Below are positions 32,559-42,500 of a stretch of DNA of 64,000 bases, piece after piece. The notes under the pieces were generated by a model, which was not told the origin of the DNA, searched no databases, and worked only from the letters and a program-made list of their open reading frames with translations. Location of the stretch: the NCBI GenBank assembly GCA_019057775.1, contig JAHLWT010000248.1, positions 9,135 to 73,134 on the forward strand. The letters are read 5' to 3'. The DNA comes from Promethearchaeota archaeon. Lineage in GTDB: Archaea; Asgardarchaeota; Lokiarchaeia; Sigynarchaeales; SOKP01. Within the stretch, counting starts at the first letter, position 1, and each line of letters starts with the position of its first letter. Position numbers and translations under genes: made by a program.

Positions 32559-33755
32559 ATGGATACAGGAACAGATTTTATCAGGCCTGAATTTCTCAAT
32601 ATCTTATTTTTTCAACAGAAAAATTTAGTCATATTTCCGTATGTTGACCTTAAGCACTTGCATTATTTAGAGTTATTTACAACTGGATACACTGTAGTAG
32701 ATCTTGAATCCACAGCTCTCCATAATTTAAAAGAAATATTGGAATTTGAAGCGACCAATTCTTATTCCCAGAATCCGACGTTCTTTTTTATTTATAATGT
32801 AGATAGGCAAAAGGTAAAAGAGATCATGGAATTGGACAATATTCATTGCATTATTAATATCAATTCCAATGAGGATATTCCTGAATTAGTCAATGGGAGC
32901 TCCTATATCTTTTTCAATAAAAAGTCTAATCAATTCTTAAATTATAACACTCTCGATAAAGATTTGGAGTTTGAGCACTCTTTAATCTCCTCTTCACAAA
33001 ATAAGGAAATCTTACAAGATAAAATCCAAAAAATAAAGATTACCGCAACTAGGATCTTTACTGCTCTTAATCAAGAAGAAAATTTAAGTAGCCTTCCTAA
33101 TATCTTGCATGAATATGATCAAAAATATTGGTCTCATATTCTAGAACGGACAAGCGTGTATTTTGATATTAAAGTCCCCGATATTAATCATTTCCTTTCC
33201 AAGTCATCTCAATTATCTTCTGTAGGTAATATAAAAGATAATATAAAGGTCTTTTCAAATGAATACGAAATTATCCTTTCTTCTAATAAAGCAATCGGTA
33301 AGGAATTTATCCAGCTCATTCATAATTATCGCGAAAAAAGAGTTAATTCTGCTCACTTAGAATTAGAAGAACTTTTTAACCCTCAGAGGTTATATCATTA
33401 TTTAAGAAATCATCATTGGAAAGATGGCATTCCTCATGATTTTATACGACAATGGGCTCAGATGGGAATTTCCCGCTATAGACTAAGTGATACCGAGAAA
33501 GACGAATTTAGAGAAATGCTAGATACACTTAATATTACAATAGATCCTTTTGAACATCCACAAGTTACATCTAACCGGCAAAATATTAAAAGAAAAGGTA
33601 ATATAAGTGGTACATTTATTAAGAAAGAGCTAGGGAAACAATCAGCCGAGTCAATTCCTTCAGTTAAAGAAGAGTGGTCTACATTTAAAAATTGGTTAGA
33701 AAATAAATTGGATATATTAGAGAGTCTTGTAGATAAATTTAATCTTTCTGATTGA
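32559..33755 (+). CDS. Hypothetical protein in the roadblock/GTPase operon
   Basis: 398 residues, soluble, with no signal peptide. The N-terminal 120 residues alternate strands and helices (NLVIFPYVDLKHLHYLELFTTGYTVVDLES, FFFIYNVDRQKVKEIMEL), like a Rossmann or receiver-type fold without conserved acidic residues. The middle is helical and charged. A Ser/Lys linker and a short coiled coil (WSTFKNWLENKLDILESLVDKF) end the protein. It follows the GTPase by 37 bases with GAGGT before its ATG, so it is probably an effector or scaffold of the GTPase. No family recognised. Confidence 0.7.
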   Translation: MDTGTDFIRPEFLNILFFQQKNLVIFPYVDLKHLHYLELFTTGYTVVDLESTALHNLKEILEFEATNSYSQNPTFFFIYNVDRQKVKEIMELDNIHCIININSNEDIPELVNGSSYIFFNKKSNQFLNYNTLDKDLEFEHSLISSSQNKEILQDKIQKIKITATRIFTALNQEENLSSLPNILHEYDQKYWSHILERTSVYFDIKVPDINHFLSKSSQLSSVGNIKDNIKVFSNEYEIILSSNKAIGKEFIQLIHNYREKRVNSAHLELEELFNPQRLYHYLRNHHWKDGIPHDFIRQWAQMGISRYRLSDTEKDEFREMLDTLNITIDPFEHPQVTSNRQNIKRKGNISGTFIKKELGKQSAESIPSVKEEWSTFKNWLENKLDILESLVDKFNLSD

Positions 33756-33777
33756 TTAGAAAATTTTAAAAAATAAT

Positions 33778-34479
33778 TTAAGTTATAATTTTATTCTTTC
33801 TGAGAACCCAGTCGACAACAGTAAAGGTAGTTTTACTTTCGTCGATCTCCGCTATCGTGGATTTGGGAAACCAGATATCAACACCAGTTTCCAGTTTTAT
33901 GTGCAACGCCAATTCTCTTTCCTCTATAATTCCTCCTTTAATCTTTGTTGTCTTTATATTATTAGATTCTCTTGTAGTTGGATCGAGATTAATGCGTTCT
34001 TCCACAACACTTAAGTTATCACTAGGAATTTGACTCTTAGATGATTCGTTTTTTACTGTTTTTGTTTTCATATTACCTGCTGTTGCATATTTTATCTTTT
34101 CTTCTAAGATATGCTCCATTAACATTTTTAAAACCGTAAATTGAGAATAATCTAGTTTTTTTGAATATCCTCCTATATTGATCCATAACTTTTCATTTTC
34201 CCCCTCCTTCCATTTGAATGCAATCGGAGTTTTTGTGTCTTTATAACTATGAAAGCTAGACCAGGATTTAACGTCTTTTTTAAGCACTCGAATAATCCAA
34301 ATCATCTCTTCTATAGAAAATTTGATTACTTTTCCTTCACCATTACTAGGTTTTTCCCATGTCCCATTGTCTTTAGCTCTAAGAAGCCTGAAAAAAATAA
34401 AGGGATCGCTCTTTAATGAGTTTTGTACAATTAGTCCTACTTTTTGGCCAAAAAAACTATAATTATGTTTATCTGTCAT
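33778..34479 (-). CDS. Hypothetical soluble protein with a PC4-like N-terminal half
   Basis: 233 residues, with no signal or membrane segment. The N-terminal 115 residues (HNYSFFGQKVGLIVQNSLKSDPFIFFRLLRAKDNGTWEKPSNGEGKVIKFSIEEMIWIIRVLKK, shortened here to its key points: strands, then EGKVIKF and a helix) alternate strands and one helix, somewhat like single-stranded-DNA-binding PC4 folds. This similarity is weak. A Ser/Asn linker and a beta-rich C-terminus (ALHIKLETGVDIWFPKSTIAEI) follow. The gene is convergent with the GTPase operon, with 22 bases between the stops. A TATA-like TTTAAATAG lies about 60 bases upstream of its start. Confidence 0.55.
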   Translation of the reverse strand: MTDKHNYSFFGQKVGLIVQNSLKSDPFIFFRLLRAKDNGTWEKPSNGEGKVIKFSIEEMIWIIRVLKKDVKSWSSFHSYKDTKTPIAFKWKEGENEKLWINIGGYSKKLDYSQFTVLKMLMEHILEEKIKYATAGNMKTKTVKNESSKSQIPSDNLSVVEERINLDPTTRESNNIKTTKIKGGIIEERELALHIKLETGVDIWFPKSTIAEIDESKTTFTVVDWVLRKNKIIT

Positions 34480-34569
34480 ATTAATTCATATTGAATAATA
34501 ATTTTGAGATTTAAGGAAATAATTTCTCAAACTATTTAAAAAAAAAGACTTAAGTAGATTACTTAATTT

Positions 34570-37500
34570 TTATTTAGGTTTTTTATTGTGTTCAAGTTTG
34601 TATGTATAGAAGATAATAGTTCCAGGGATCAAAATAAGCATCCCTAGTGGCATAATTAATAGAAAGATGGTTTCTGTTGGAGCTGCAAGATCTTGAATTA
34701 TAGGATCATCTGGTTCTTCTATTATCTCATATACAACAAACATTTCACTTACCTCTGCTTCCTTCCCATCTAAGCCTATTGCGTATATATATATTATATG
34801 ATTTCCCGATACACTTGTAAAAGAGTCAAGAGAATAAAGAATAAAATAATCCATACTGAAGTTGTCAGAATTTATCAATCCCCCATCAATCCATAACTCA
34901 TAGTAATCAGGATATTTGGAACAGATTGAAAAATTCAGATAATTATTGGTTGAATTCAACAGATAGTCACCTAGAGCATGAATAGTAATTAAAGTGCTTG
35001 AAGTGGAATATACAGAAAACGTGGTTTCATAGCGGGCTACTTTACCATCAATACTTTTCGCCTTAATGATAACAAGATGATCTCCAACTGAATATCCATC
35101 AGAGCTGATTAGAACAATATCATCAATGCTATAATTATCCCTGTCGACTAAAAGATTATCAATTGTAAGGTTATATATTCCGGGATATTCAGAATTGATA
35201 CTAAAATTAATAAAATTACCTACTGTCATAAATTCATAACTAGGTATTTTATTTACAGTTATTACGGTGGTTGAATTGGAATACACATTAAATTCGCCTG
35301 AAGCCATACCGACTTTGTCATCCTCTCCTATTGCCCAAATTAATAGAGAATGTACCCCCACTTCATATCCACCAATGGAGAAAAAATAATATAATCCACT
35401 CACATAATCATCCTCATACACCTTTTTACCGTCAATAAAGATCGTATAATAGTCGGGATAAAGTGAAGTAATATTGAATTGTACGAAATGCCCATTAGTC
35501 TGAAATTCATAATCCAAAAGTTCTCCTATACCTATAATTGTACTTGAAAGTGAGTAGACCGTAAAACTCGTTATACAATGAGCTTCTTTTCCATCGGTAG
35601 AATTCACTCTTATAGAAATATTATGTTCTCCGATAAGATAACCATCAATCGAAAAGATAAATTCTTGCCCGCTATGGTTATACGTATCAGAGTAAAGTAA
35701 GATTTGATTAATGTAGAATTCATAAATGTCTGGAAAAGAAGTATTAATGAAGAATCTAATTATGTTTCCCGATGTTTTAAATTCATAATTATCGAGAACA
35801 CGAATTTCGATTTCGATAAAAGAGTTACTAAAGATAGAAAATTGGACATTCAAAGAAGTTTCTTTTTTATCAGTACTATTAGCCCAGAGGTTTAATGTGT
35901 GAAGCCCAGAGCCAAACCCATCTAAAAGGCATAGTATGATTTCTTCGCTTATATAAGGACCTTCTTCAATTAAGATCCCATCGACTTCTACGATATACCA
36001 TTCTGGAAAGTCCGAACTGATACTGAAATTGGCATAATTGCCGGTAGAATTATAAAGAAAATTATCTATGGAATACAAAGTTATAATTGTCTCTGAAGTG
36101 GAATAAACCGTAAACACAGCACTTGCATGTCCTTCTTTCCCATCCAACCCTCGTGCTTCTATATAAACATTATGGTCACCAACATCATATATGTCAATAG
36201 AAATACTAAATAATTGGTTATCGGTAAACCCTCCTGAACTTACTTCATTTCCATCAATAGTAAAATTATACCAATCAGGATAGTCAGAACTTAATATAAA
36301 CCGAATAAGGTTTCCAGTGGTCATGAATTCGTAGTTATCTAACGAAAGAATTTGAACCATAGTCTCAGAAGTAGAAAACACATAGAAACTAGATGTTGTC
36401 TCCGCAACAGTACCTTCAATTGTGGTTGTGTTAATATATATGATATGCTCGCCTATTTCATCAGTAAACTCATCAAGAGAATATACAAATGTAGTAACTC
36501 CTGTAGTAAATGTGCTAGTGTCGATAAGTGTTCCGTTTATTCGTAGCTCATAATCTCCGCCATAAGTAGAATTAATAACAAAAGTTAAATTGTTCCCTGT
36601 TGATAAAAAAATGCAGTCTAAAAGCGATATGATTTCAATTGAAGTAGTTGAATATTTTAAATCGTTTTCGATCATATCTGAAACCCAATATAATATCTCC
36701 GGATCAAGTCTTCTCTTTTCAGTTGTTTGAAAATAATCGTAATTTTCTTTTGAATACATGCCTCCAATTAATTCATAAATCAAATCGTAGTTAAGGGATA
36801 TATTATTTGCTAACAGTTTAGCTATTTTATAGGAATAGTATACACTTCTTATATTGGAATAATTTATATTATCTTGTATAAAATTCTTTATTTTTACCGT
36901 GTTTAAATCAAATTGCCCTACTGAACGTAAAATATAGGCTGCATAATAAGTATTTTCTATCCAAATTTCTGGACGCGAATATCCGGGATCAAAATACAAA
37001 TGATTCCCATCATCAACAATTTCATTTTGGATATACGTGCTTAACGCATTCACATCAAAGGAAAGAGAAGATATGTTTCCATACCCTAAATATTCCGTAA
37101 GAAGCTCAAGTACCTTTATAGCATAATAAGAATAATCTATGAATATTTTTTCATTCTGATATGGTATAGATCCTTTTGTAAAGGTTAAAAACGGCAAAAA
37201 TCCGCCATAATTACTGTATCCTGCTTCAAGGTATTGAGAATCAATAATACTTGAAATGAAAATATCAAGGTCGTGAGCAATCTCAAACTCATCAAGTTTC
37301 GATATCATATTTAAAGTATTTAAAGCCATAAACGTACTTTCATGAGACATCAGAATTTTTTCTGCTTCTTGAACATATTGCTGATTTCCTGAGAGATAGT
37401 ATTCAATAGGGAAAGATCGATATCCTAAATAACTCTCATCAAATACCAACCCAGCCACAAACCCTTCACAATCAACGATTGATTTATACAGGCATGATTG

Positions 37501-38904
37501 TTCAATAACCGAATATAAGTATTGAAAATCTAGATCTGGTAATCTATTATTAATATCGAAAGAGTTAATGAGACTATAAAGTAAATTAATTGAAGTATAG
37601 TCTTGAGAGAGAAGCGAAAATCCACCATACGTGAAAAACAAGGACATACTACTAGCAATTGTATCTTTTTCTAAGGCTGTCAATTGAGAAAGTCCTCCTG
37701 CTTCCGATATACTTCTTATTACTTGGAATGTATCTATTAATTCAGAATACGTATATTCTGTAGAATAATTCCAAATCCCTTTATAATTACGGTTTGTTAG
37801 AATAAAGTTAATAACCCCGGTTCTATCAATTGTGGTATAGCTAGTTAAATCTGAAAGAATCAATCCTAAAGACGTTCCAACTATGTTTCCATAATTTTGT
37901 TTTAGTAAGAAATAGGCCATCTGAAAACTATCGCTTCCCGAGTCATACAACCCCTCAAGATATTGATGAAAGTTATTTATATGTATACTATTAATAGCAT
38001 TAAAGACCTCAAGTGATGCAATACTGTAATAACTTGAGAGCAAATTAGGTTCAAAAATCGCAACTGTATCGAGCCCTAGATCCTTATCGTTCAGAAAGCC
38101 ACCAAAATACCAGAAGAAAGGGTCCCATTCCTGTAAATCCATAATAAATTGAATTAATTCATTTTTTTCAGTTTGGTATCCATTCCAGTTAGGCATAAGC
38201 AAATCTAATGTCTTAATTGCGAAATATGTGTTATCCATAGTCGATAATTTGAAATGGTCAGGAAGAATAAAATTATAAGGCTGCCCAATGAATCCGCTGG
38301 TGCTTGGATTATAACAGCTCCAAAGAAAATTAATAGCATATTGAGTATTGATTAAATCTAACCTCCCTAAGATTGAAAGAGAGAGAATAGCATAACAATA
38401 GTCTTCCAATACTGAGGTTAATGGGTAGAATGTCTTAGAAATGTTGATATCCAAATATCTCCTTGAATAATCGTCCATAAATCTGTTAGAGCTTGCATCA
38501 TAATGACTCATGATGAAATTTACTAATTTAGTTTGGTTGATCGTTGATATTTTTCCTATAGCATTTAAAATATATAAGGCGTAGTAACTAGCTTGTAGAG
38601 ATGGGCTATATTTTTGAGGGAAGTATCCATATGTGCTGTAGTTAATTATTTTTGCATCCAGAATTTCATCAATCGAATTATAATTATTTCCAACTGGAAT
38701 CATCGGATTATTTTTAATAGGGATAGAAGTGTTCTCTTTAGTTAATTTTTCATCGATACTAAAATTGAGAGAAGGAATAGAAAAAAACAATATTAAATTT
38801 ACACTAATGAAAAGTCCCAAAAGACACAAAGTACGTCGATTTCTAGAAACCATCGAAACAAGTAATAGCGAAAATATATAAAGAAAAAGTTGAAATTTAT
38901 CCAA
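34570..38904 (-). CDS. Giant surface protein: alpha/alpha toroid followed by seven Ig-like repeats
   Basis: 1444 residues from the ATG at 38904; the Met at residue 18 (38853) gives a cleaner signal peptide (MVSRNRRTLCLLGLFISVNL) and is my preferred start. Residues about 70-750 are helical toroid repeats (YYALYILNAIGKI, CYAILSLSILGRLDL, YFAIKTLDLL), paralogous to the protein at 13717-16653. Then come seven repeats of about 91 residues with GNxIxFxIxSxYPxxY, IDG, GDHxxxIxA and DGKE, ending in FxVYSxS. Each is a beta-sandwich like those of archaeal adhesins. A C-terminal membrane helix (FLLIMPLGMLILIPGTIIFY) and a Lys tail anchor it. This is probably an adhesin or S-layer-associated receptor. 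Confidence 0.87.
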   Translation of the reverse strand: MDKFQLFLYIFSLLLVSMVSRNRRTLCLLGLFISVNLILFFSIPSLNFSIDEKLTKENTSIPIKNNPMIPVGNNYNSIDEILDAKIINYSTYGYFPQKYSPSLQASYYALYILNAIGKISTINQTKLVNFIMSHYDASSNRFMDDYSRRYLDINISKTFYPLTSVLEDYCYAILSLSILGRLDLINTQYAINFLWSCYNPSTSGFIGQPYNFILPDHFKLSTMDNTYFAIKTLDLLMPNWNGYQTEKNELIQFIMDLQEWDPFFWYFGGFLNDKDLGLDTVAIFEPNLLSSYYSIASLEVFNAINSIHINNFHQYLEGLYDSGSDSFQMAYFLLKQNYGNIVGTSLGLILSDLTSYTTIDRTGVINFILTNRNYKGIWNYSTEYTYSELIDTFQVIRSISEAGGLSQLTALEKDTIASSMSLFFTYGGFSLLSQDYTSINLLYSLINSFDINNRLPDLDFQYLYSVIEQSCLYKSIVDCEGFVAGLVFDESYLGYRSFPIEYYLSGNQQYVQEAEKILMSHESTFMALNTLNMISKLDEFEIAHDLDIFISSIIDSQYLEAGYSNYGGFLPFLTFTKGSIPYQNEKIFIDYSYYAIKVLELLTEYLGYGNISSLSFDVNALSTYIQNEIVDDGNHLYFDPGYSRPEIWIENTYYAAYILRSVGQFDLNTVKIKNFIQDNINYSNIRSVYYSYKIAKLLANNISLNYDLIYELIGGMYSKENYDYFQTTEKRRLDPEILYWVSDMIENDLKYSTTSIEIISLLDCIFLSTGNNLTFVINSTYGGDYELRINGTLIDTSTFTTGVTTFVYSLDEFTDEIGEHIIYINTTTIEGTVAETTSSFYVFSTSETMVQILSLDNYEFMTTGNLIRFILSSDYPDWYNFTIDGNEVSSGGFTDNQLFSISIDIYDVGDHNVYIEARGLDGKEGHASAVFTVYSTSETIITLYSIDNFLYNSTGNYANFSISSDFPEWYIVEVDGILIEEGPYISEEIILCLLDGFGSGLHTLNLWANSTDKKETSLNVQFSIFSNSFIEIEIRVLDNYEFKTSGNIIRFFINTSFPDIYEFYINQILLYSDTYNHSGQEFIFSIDGYLIGEHNISIRVNSTDGKEAHCITSFTVYSLSSTIIGIGELLDYEFQTNGHFVQFNITSLYPDYYTIFIDGKKVYEDDYVSGLYYFFSIGGYEVGVHSLLIWAIGEDDKVGMASGEFNVYSNSTTVITVNKIPSYEFMTVGNFINFSINSEYPGIYNLTIDNLLVDRDNYSIDDIVLISSDGYSVGDHLVIIKAKSIDGKVARYETTFSVYSTSSTLITIHALGDYLLNSTNNYLNFSICSKYPDYYELWIDGGLINSDNFSMDYFILYSLDSFTSVSGNHIIYIYAIGLDGKEAEVSEMFVVYEIIEEPDDPIIQDLAAPTETIFLLIMPLGMLILIPGTIIFYTYKLEHNKKPK
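34730..36640. repeat. Seven tandem 273-bp-class coding repeats (Ig-like domains)
   Basis: The repeats are clear in the protein but drifted at DNA level, with shared words such as the codons for VYST/VYSNS at each boundary. Divergence between units is greater than in the beta-helix gene, so the expansion is older. Confidence 0.7.
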
Positions 38905-38948
38905 AAGGATATTATTAAAAAGCTCAGGAAAAGTGAGAAAAGATTAAT

Positions 38949-39203
38949 TTATTTTCGGATACTTACTCTTTTCTCTGTGGAAATCTTTGGTGCCTTAGCT
39001 TTCAATTTCCTTATTTTTCCTCCTAATTTATTAATTCTTGATGTTATTCTTTTCCTAGATGTCTCTAGATATGCTTCATTACTAACCCTATCTTGAAACT
39101 CAACTAATTCATCAGCTAATTTCGCAAAAGATTCAATTAAAACTAAATCTAAATCTTTTAATTTACCCACTAAATCATTGATTAATTTTCCTTTTTCTAC
39201 CAT
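38949..39203 (-). CDS. Small helical coiled-coil protein
   Basis: 84 residues, almost all helix, Lys and Glu-rich (MVEKGKLINDLVGKLKDLDLVLIESFAKLADELVEF... reduced to its first part; heptads of Leu are regular). No Cys and no membrane segment. It lies 45 bases upstream of the giant surface-protein gene in the same direction. A plus-strand frame overlapping it (38890-39096) has poorer composition and I treat it as a shadow. Confidence 0.55.
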   Translation of the reverse strand: MVEKGKLINDLVGKLKDLDLVLIESFAKLADELVEFQDRVSNEAYLETSRKRITSRINKLGGKIRKLKAKAPKISTEKRVSIRK

Positions 39204-39518
39204 CTTTTATTCAATTCTTTAAATTTGTAATCTAATATAAAGATATTAATAAATAAGAACCTATCGTTCGATTTGATAACTAACAAGATGTTTAAAAAAT
39301 TTTTATATTAAAGAACTACATGAGATTTATATAGGTTTGCATTTACAGTCGCAATTACTTGAAAATCATAAGTTCAATATTTCTCCACTCTTTTGATTTA
39401 AATCTTAACGTTACTTATAGTAAATTAACCCTCATCATAATCCAATTAGTAAGTTAATAACTATATTTATATATTAAATGTAGCATTGAAAGAATAAGGC
39501 TAAGGCTAAGGTTATCGT
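39204..39518. other. Divergent promoter region
   Basis: 315 AT-rich bases with no gene. It holds TTTATATA at about 39328 and a clearer TATA box at 39466-39476. GGCTAA is repeated in tandem at about 39500, just before the start of the large nuclease-helicase. Confidence 0.55.
39466..39476 (+). promoter_or_regulatory. TATA box of the nuclease-helicase gene
   Basis: TTTATATATTA lies 43 bases before the ATG at 39519, so transcription would begin about 17-20 bases before the start codon. Matches the archaeal TATA consensus well. Confidence 0.5.
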
Positions 39519-42500
39519 ATGATAAAAAAGCAACGCAAAAATAATTTTAATAAGACTCTATTGCTTAGTTCTGTCATCACCAAATGTGATAGACGGCTAT
39601 TTCTTGAACTCGGCAAAAAAAAACCGGAGCTCTGGTTAGATCCTGTTCGAAAAACTATAGATCCGAAAAGGAAACCGCTTACTTCTGAATTATTAAAGGA
39701 GTTGGGAAAAGTATATGAACAAGAAGCTTACTCCCGATTAAAGAAATTACCTAATGTGAAATATCGAGAAATTAATGGCAAGGTTGACAAACTTAAGCTG
39801 GGGTCCAGTGAATTTTCTCAATTATTTAAGTATCTCACAGAACATGCAGGAGAGGACATCTTCTTATTAGAATTTGAATATACTATTCCAAAGTCGTTTT
39901 TTGAAAATTTTTTTCCCGATAAAAAAGAGGGAGACGAAATTCCGGTTAATTATGGAAAACAACGACCAGATATTATTATCATCGGAAATACTATAAATGC
40001 AATTATTTCCAAAAATATAGAGCTATTAGCTAATGGAGATTTCAGAGAAGTACCACAAGATGAGGCAGATAATCGATTTGGAATAAGCATATTTGATATC
40101 AAAAAAACCCAAGAAGAGAGAATAGGAAAAAAACATTTTGTCGAGGTTTTTTATTATATGTGGACCTTGGCTCACTATTTGAAGATCAGTAATCTAGATA
40201 CTAAATTTTATGTTAGGGCTAATTTCAATGGAATTTTTCCGGAACATGAACTAGTTACATTAGATTCGGTTAAAAATCTGCATGATATTCTGACTAAAAG
40301 TTTAGTAACATCCATAAATTGGGAAGAATCAAGACGGATTTTTTTCCGGCTTACAAGAAAAATAAGAAACTTATGGGATAAGAGCCCTTGTGCTATAGAA
40401 TCTATTCCTTTAAATATCCATCAAGGGTGCGGTTATTGCCAATATATTGAAGATTGTAAAACCACGTTAGGGTGTACTGATCATAGTAATCCTTCTGAGT
40501 GGGATTTACGCTTAATTCCTTTTACTTCCCAATCCATAGCAGAGCAGCTGATAAATGAATTTGGATTTATCACAATTGATGATGTAGTTAAAAAAATCGA
40601 TAATATAATTGTAGGAAGCATACCAAAGCCGCTCTATTCTGAATTACCGCTTCTAAAATTGAAAGCCCAAGCACTAGCTGAGAATCAATTAAAATACCCC
40701 GGATATGATCAAACCCATTCGTTTGCAATTCCCCAATTCTCACCAATTGCCTTAACATTCGGAGTGGAATATGATACCAATAATGAAAAAGTCTTTGTTG
40801 GAGGTATATATTACAAAATATTTATTTTTCCAGGAGTAAGGTATTATACAAAAATTAGTACTTGGTGGAAAATATGGAGAGAGGCATTGAAAGTTGATAC
40901 ATCTCCTAGTGATATTTGTACTGAATTAAATACCCACCTTTTACAAGAAATTCCTTTAGAAATTGTAACCAGGGTATTGAACTATTTAAAGAAGTTGGAT
41001 GGCATTTCCATCTTGTTAAAAGGTGAAGAAAACCGACCTGGAACTGAAGTTGTCTATAGATTTTCAGAAGTAAATAACGATTTATCAAAAAATAGTGAAG
41101 CTATGATAGCAAAGCACATGATTTCACAGCTTTATATTCTTCTCGATTTATCAACAATACTTGAAGATTATGTGTATAATGAAAGTGATGATGGTAAATT
41201 GATGTATAAACCAGATACCAGCTTGTTTTATTGGGGGCAAAATCAACTACGTCATTTTGAAGAAATGATCGAAAGAAATTTAGGGTTTATTGTTGATGAT
41301 GATGAGATACGGGATTATTATGAAAGATTTCTCCTATATTTCGCGCCGTCAGATACTGAAGTGGCAAACCCTTACCAGCATAAAAAAATATTTGATGTCC
41401 AAAAATTTGCAGAATCGTTTGTCGGTGTCCCTAATATTATTAATTATACATGGCATAGTATTGCCGAGAAGTTATTTTCTTATAAATTCAGTAAAAAATT
41501 CTGGATTCCTCACTTCAATTTCTTAGATTTGAATAATTGGCTTAGGTCTCTATCAGATAAAATAACGCCTAAAAAAAAAAGAGAAATACAATCTGAAATA
41601 CAAGGGCAACAGCTAATAAAGCTCAATATGATTGATCAAATACGATCTTATTTTCAACGTAAGGCTAGTACGTCAATTTCTAAAAATGCACGTCCAATGA
41701 ATAGGTCAAAATATCGGAGCGTTATCCTCCCTTCAGAATATCATGCCATTGCGCATGTCTGGTATATTTTCTCTATGAGAACGAGTACAATGCAGCAACA
41801 AGAAGCAGAATTTTACCGAACGATGTTTCCTGATTATAGTATTGGAAAAATGATGGCTGCCAGAGTCGATAATATTAGACTAGTAGATCACAAGGAAAAT
41901 AAGATATACTATAAATTTAGTATCAAAGGCCTTTCAAGTAATATGAAGCTCAAAGAAGGAGAAAGAGTGCTATTAATTCCTCATAAAAAAAGGGACTTAA
42001 ACCCTAATTTTGAGATGTACAAGTGGAGTGTTATTATTAAGTCAATTATCTGGAATTCTGATATTAATGGAAATGAGATTATAACTGAGGATACGAAAAA
42101 TGATGTTTTTTCTTTATGCAAAAATGAAGGTATCCCCGCCCCAAAGGAATGGTTTATATATCCAGTGAAATTTGATCCGTGGTCTACTAAATTATATAAA
42201 GCAACAAAGAGAGGACTCTTTCAGCGAGAAAATTTCGGAATGTCATGGCTAGGACATAGACTTTCTTATATCTGGAATATTAGAACCAATCCCGAACTTT
42301 TTTGGCCTTCAGAATGGAATTTCACCACCCCTTCGATTTATCTCTATGCTCCGGAATTATTAGTTAATATTAAAAGCTCTGCCTTAGTTCACGAATTACT
42401 TACTCCAATCTATCCTAAACCTGATATCTCTCAAGTGGAAGCTATAACAAATTCCCTTCAAAACACGATATCAGCAATTCTTGGTCCACCCGGCACAGGT

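Noticed and set aside
38890..39096. Open frame of 68 residues on the plus strand
   Set aside because: It overlaps the better helical minus-strand gene at 38949-39203 and has poor composition.
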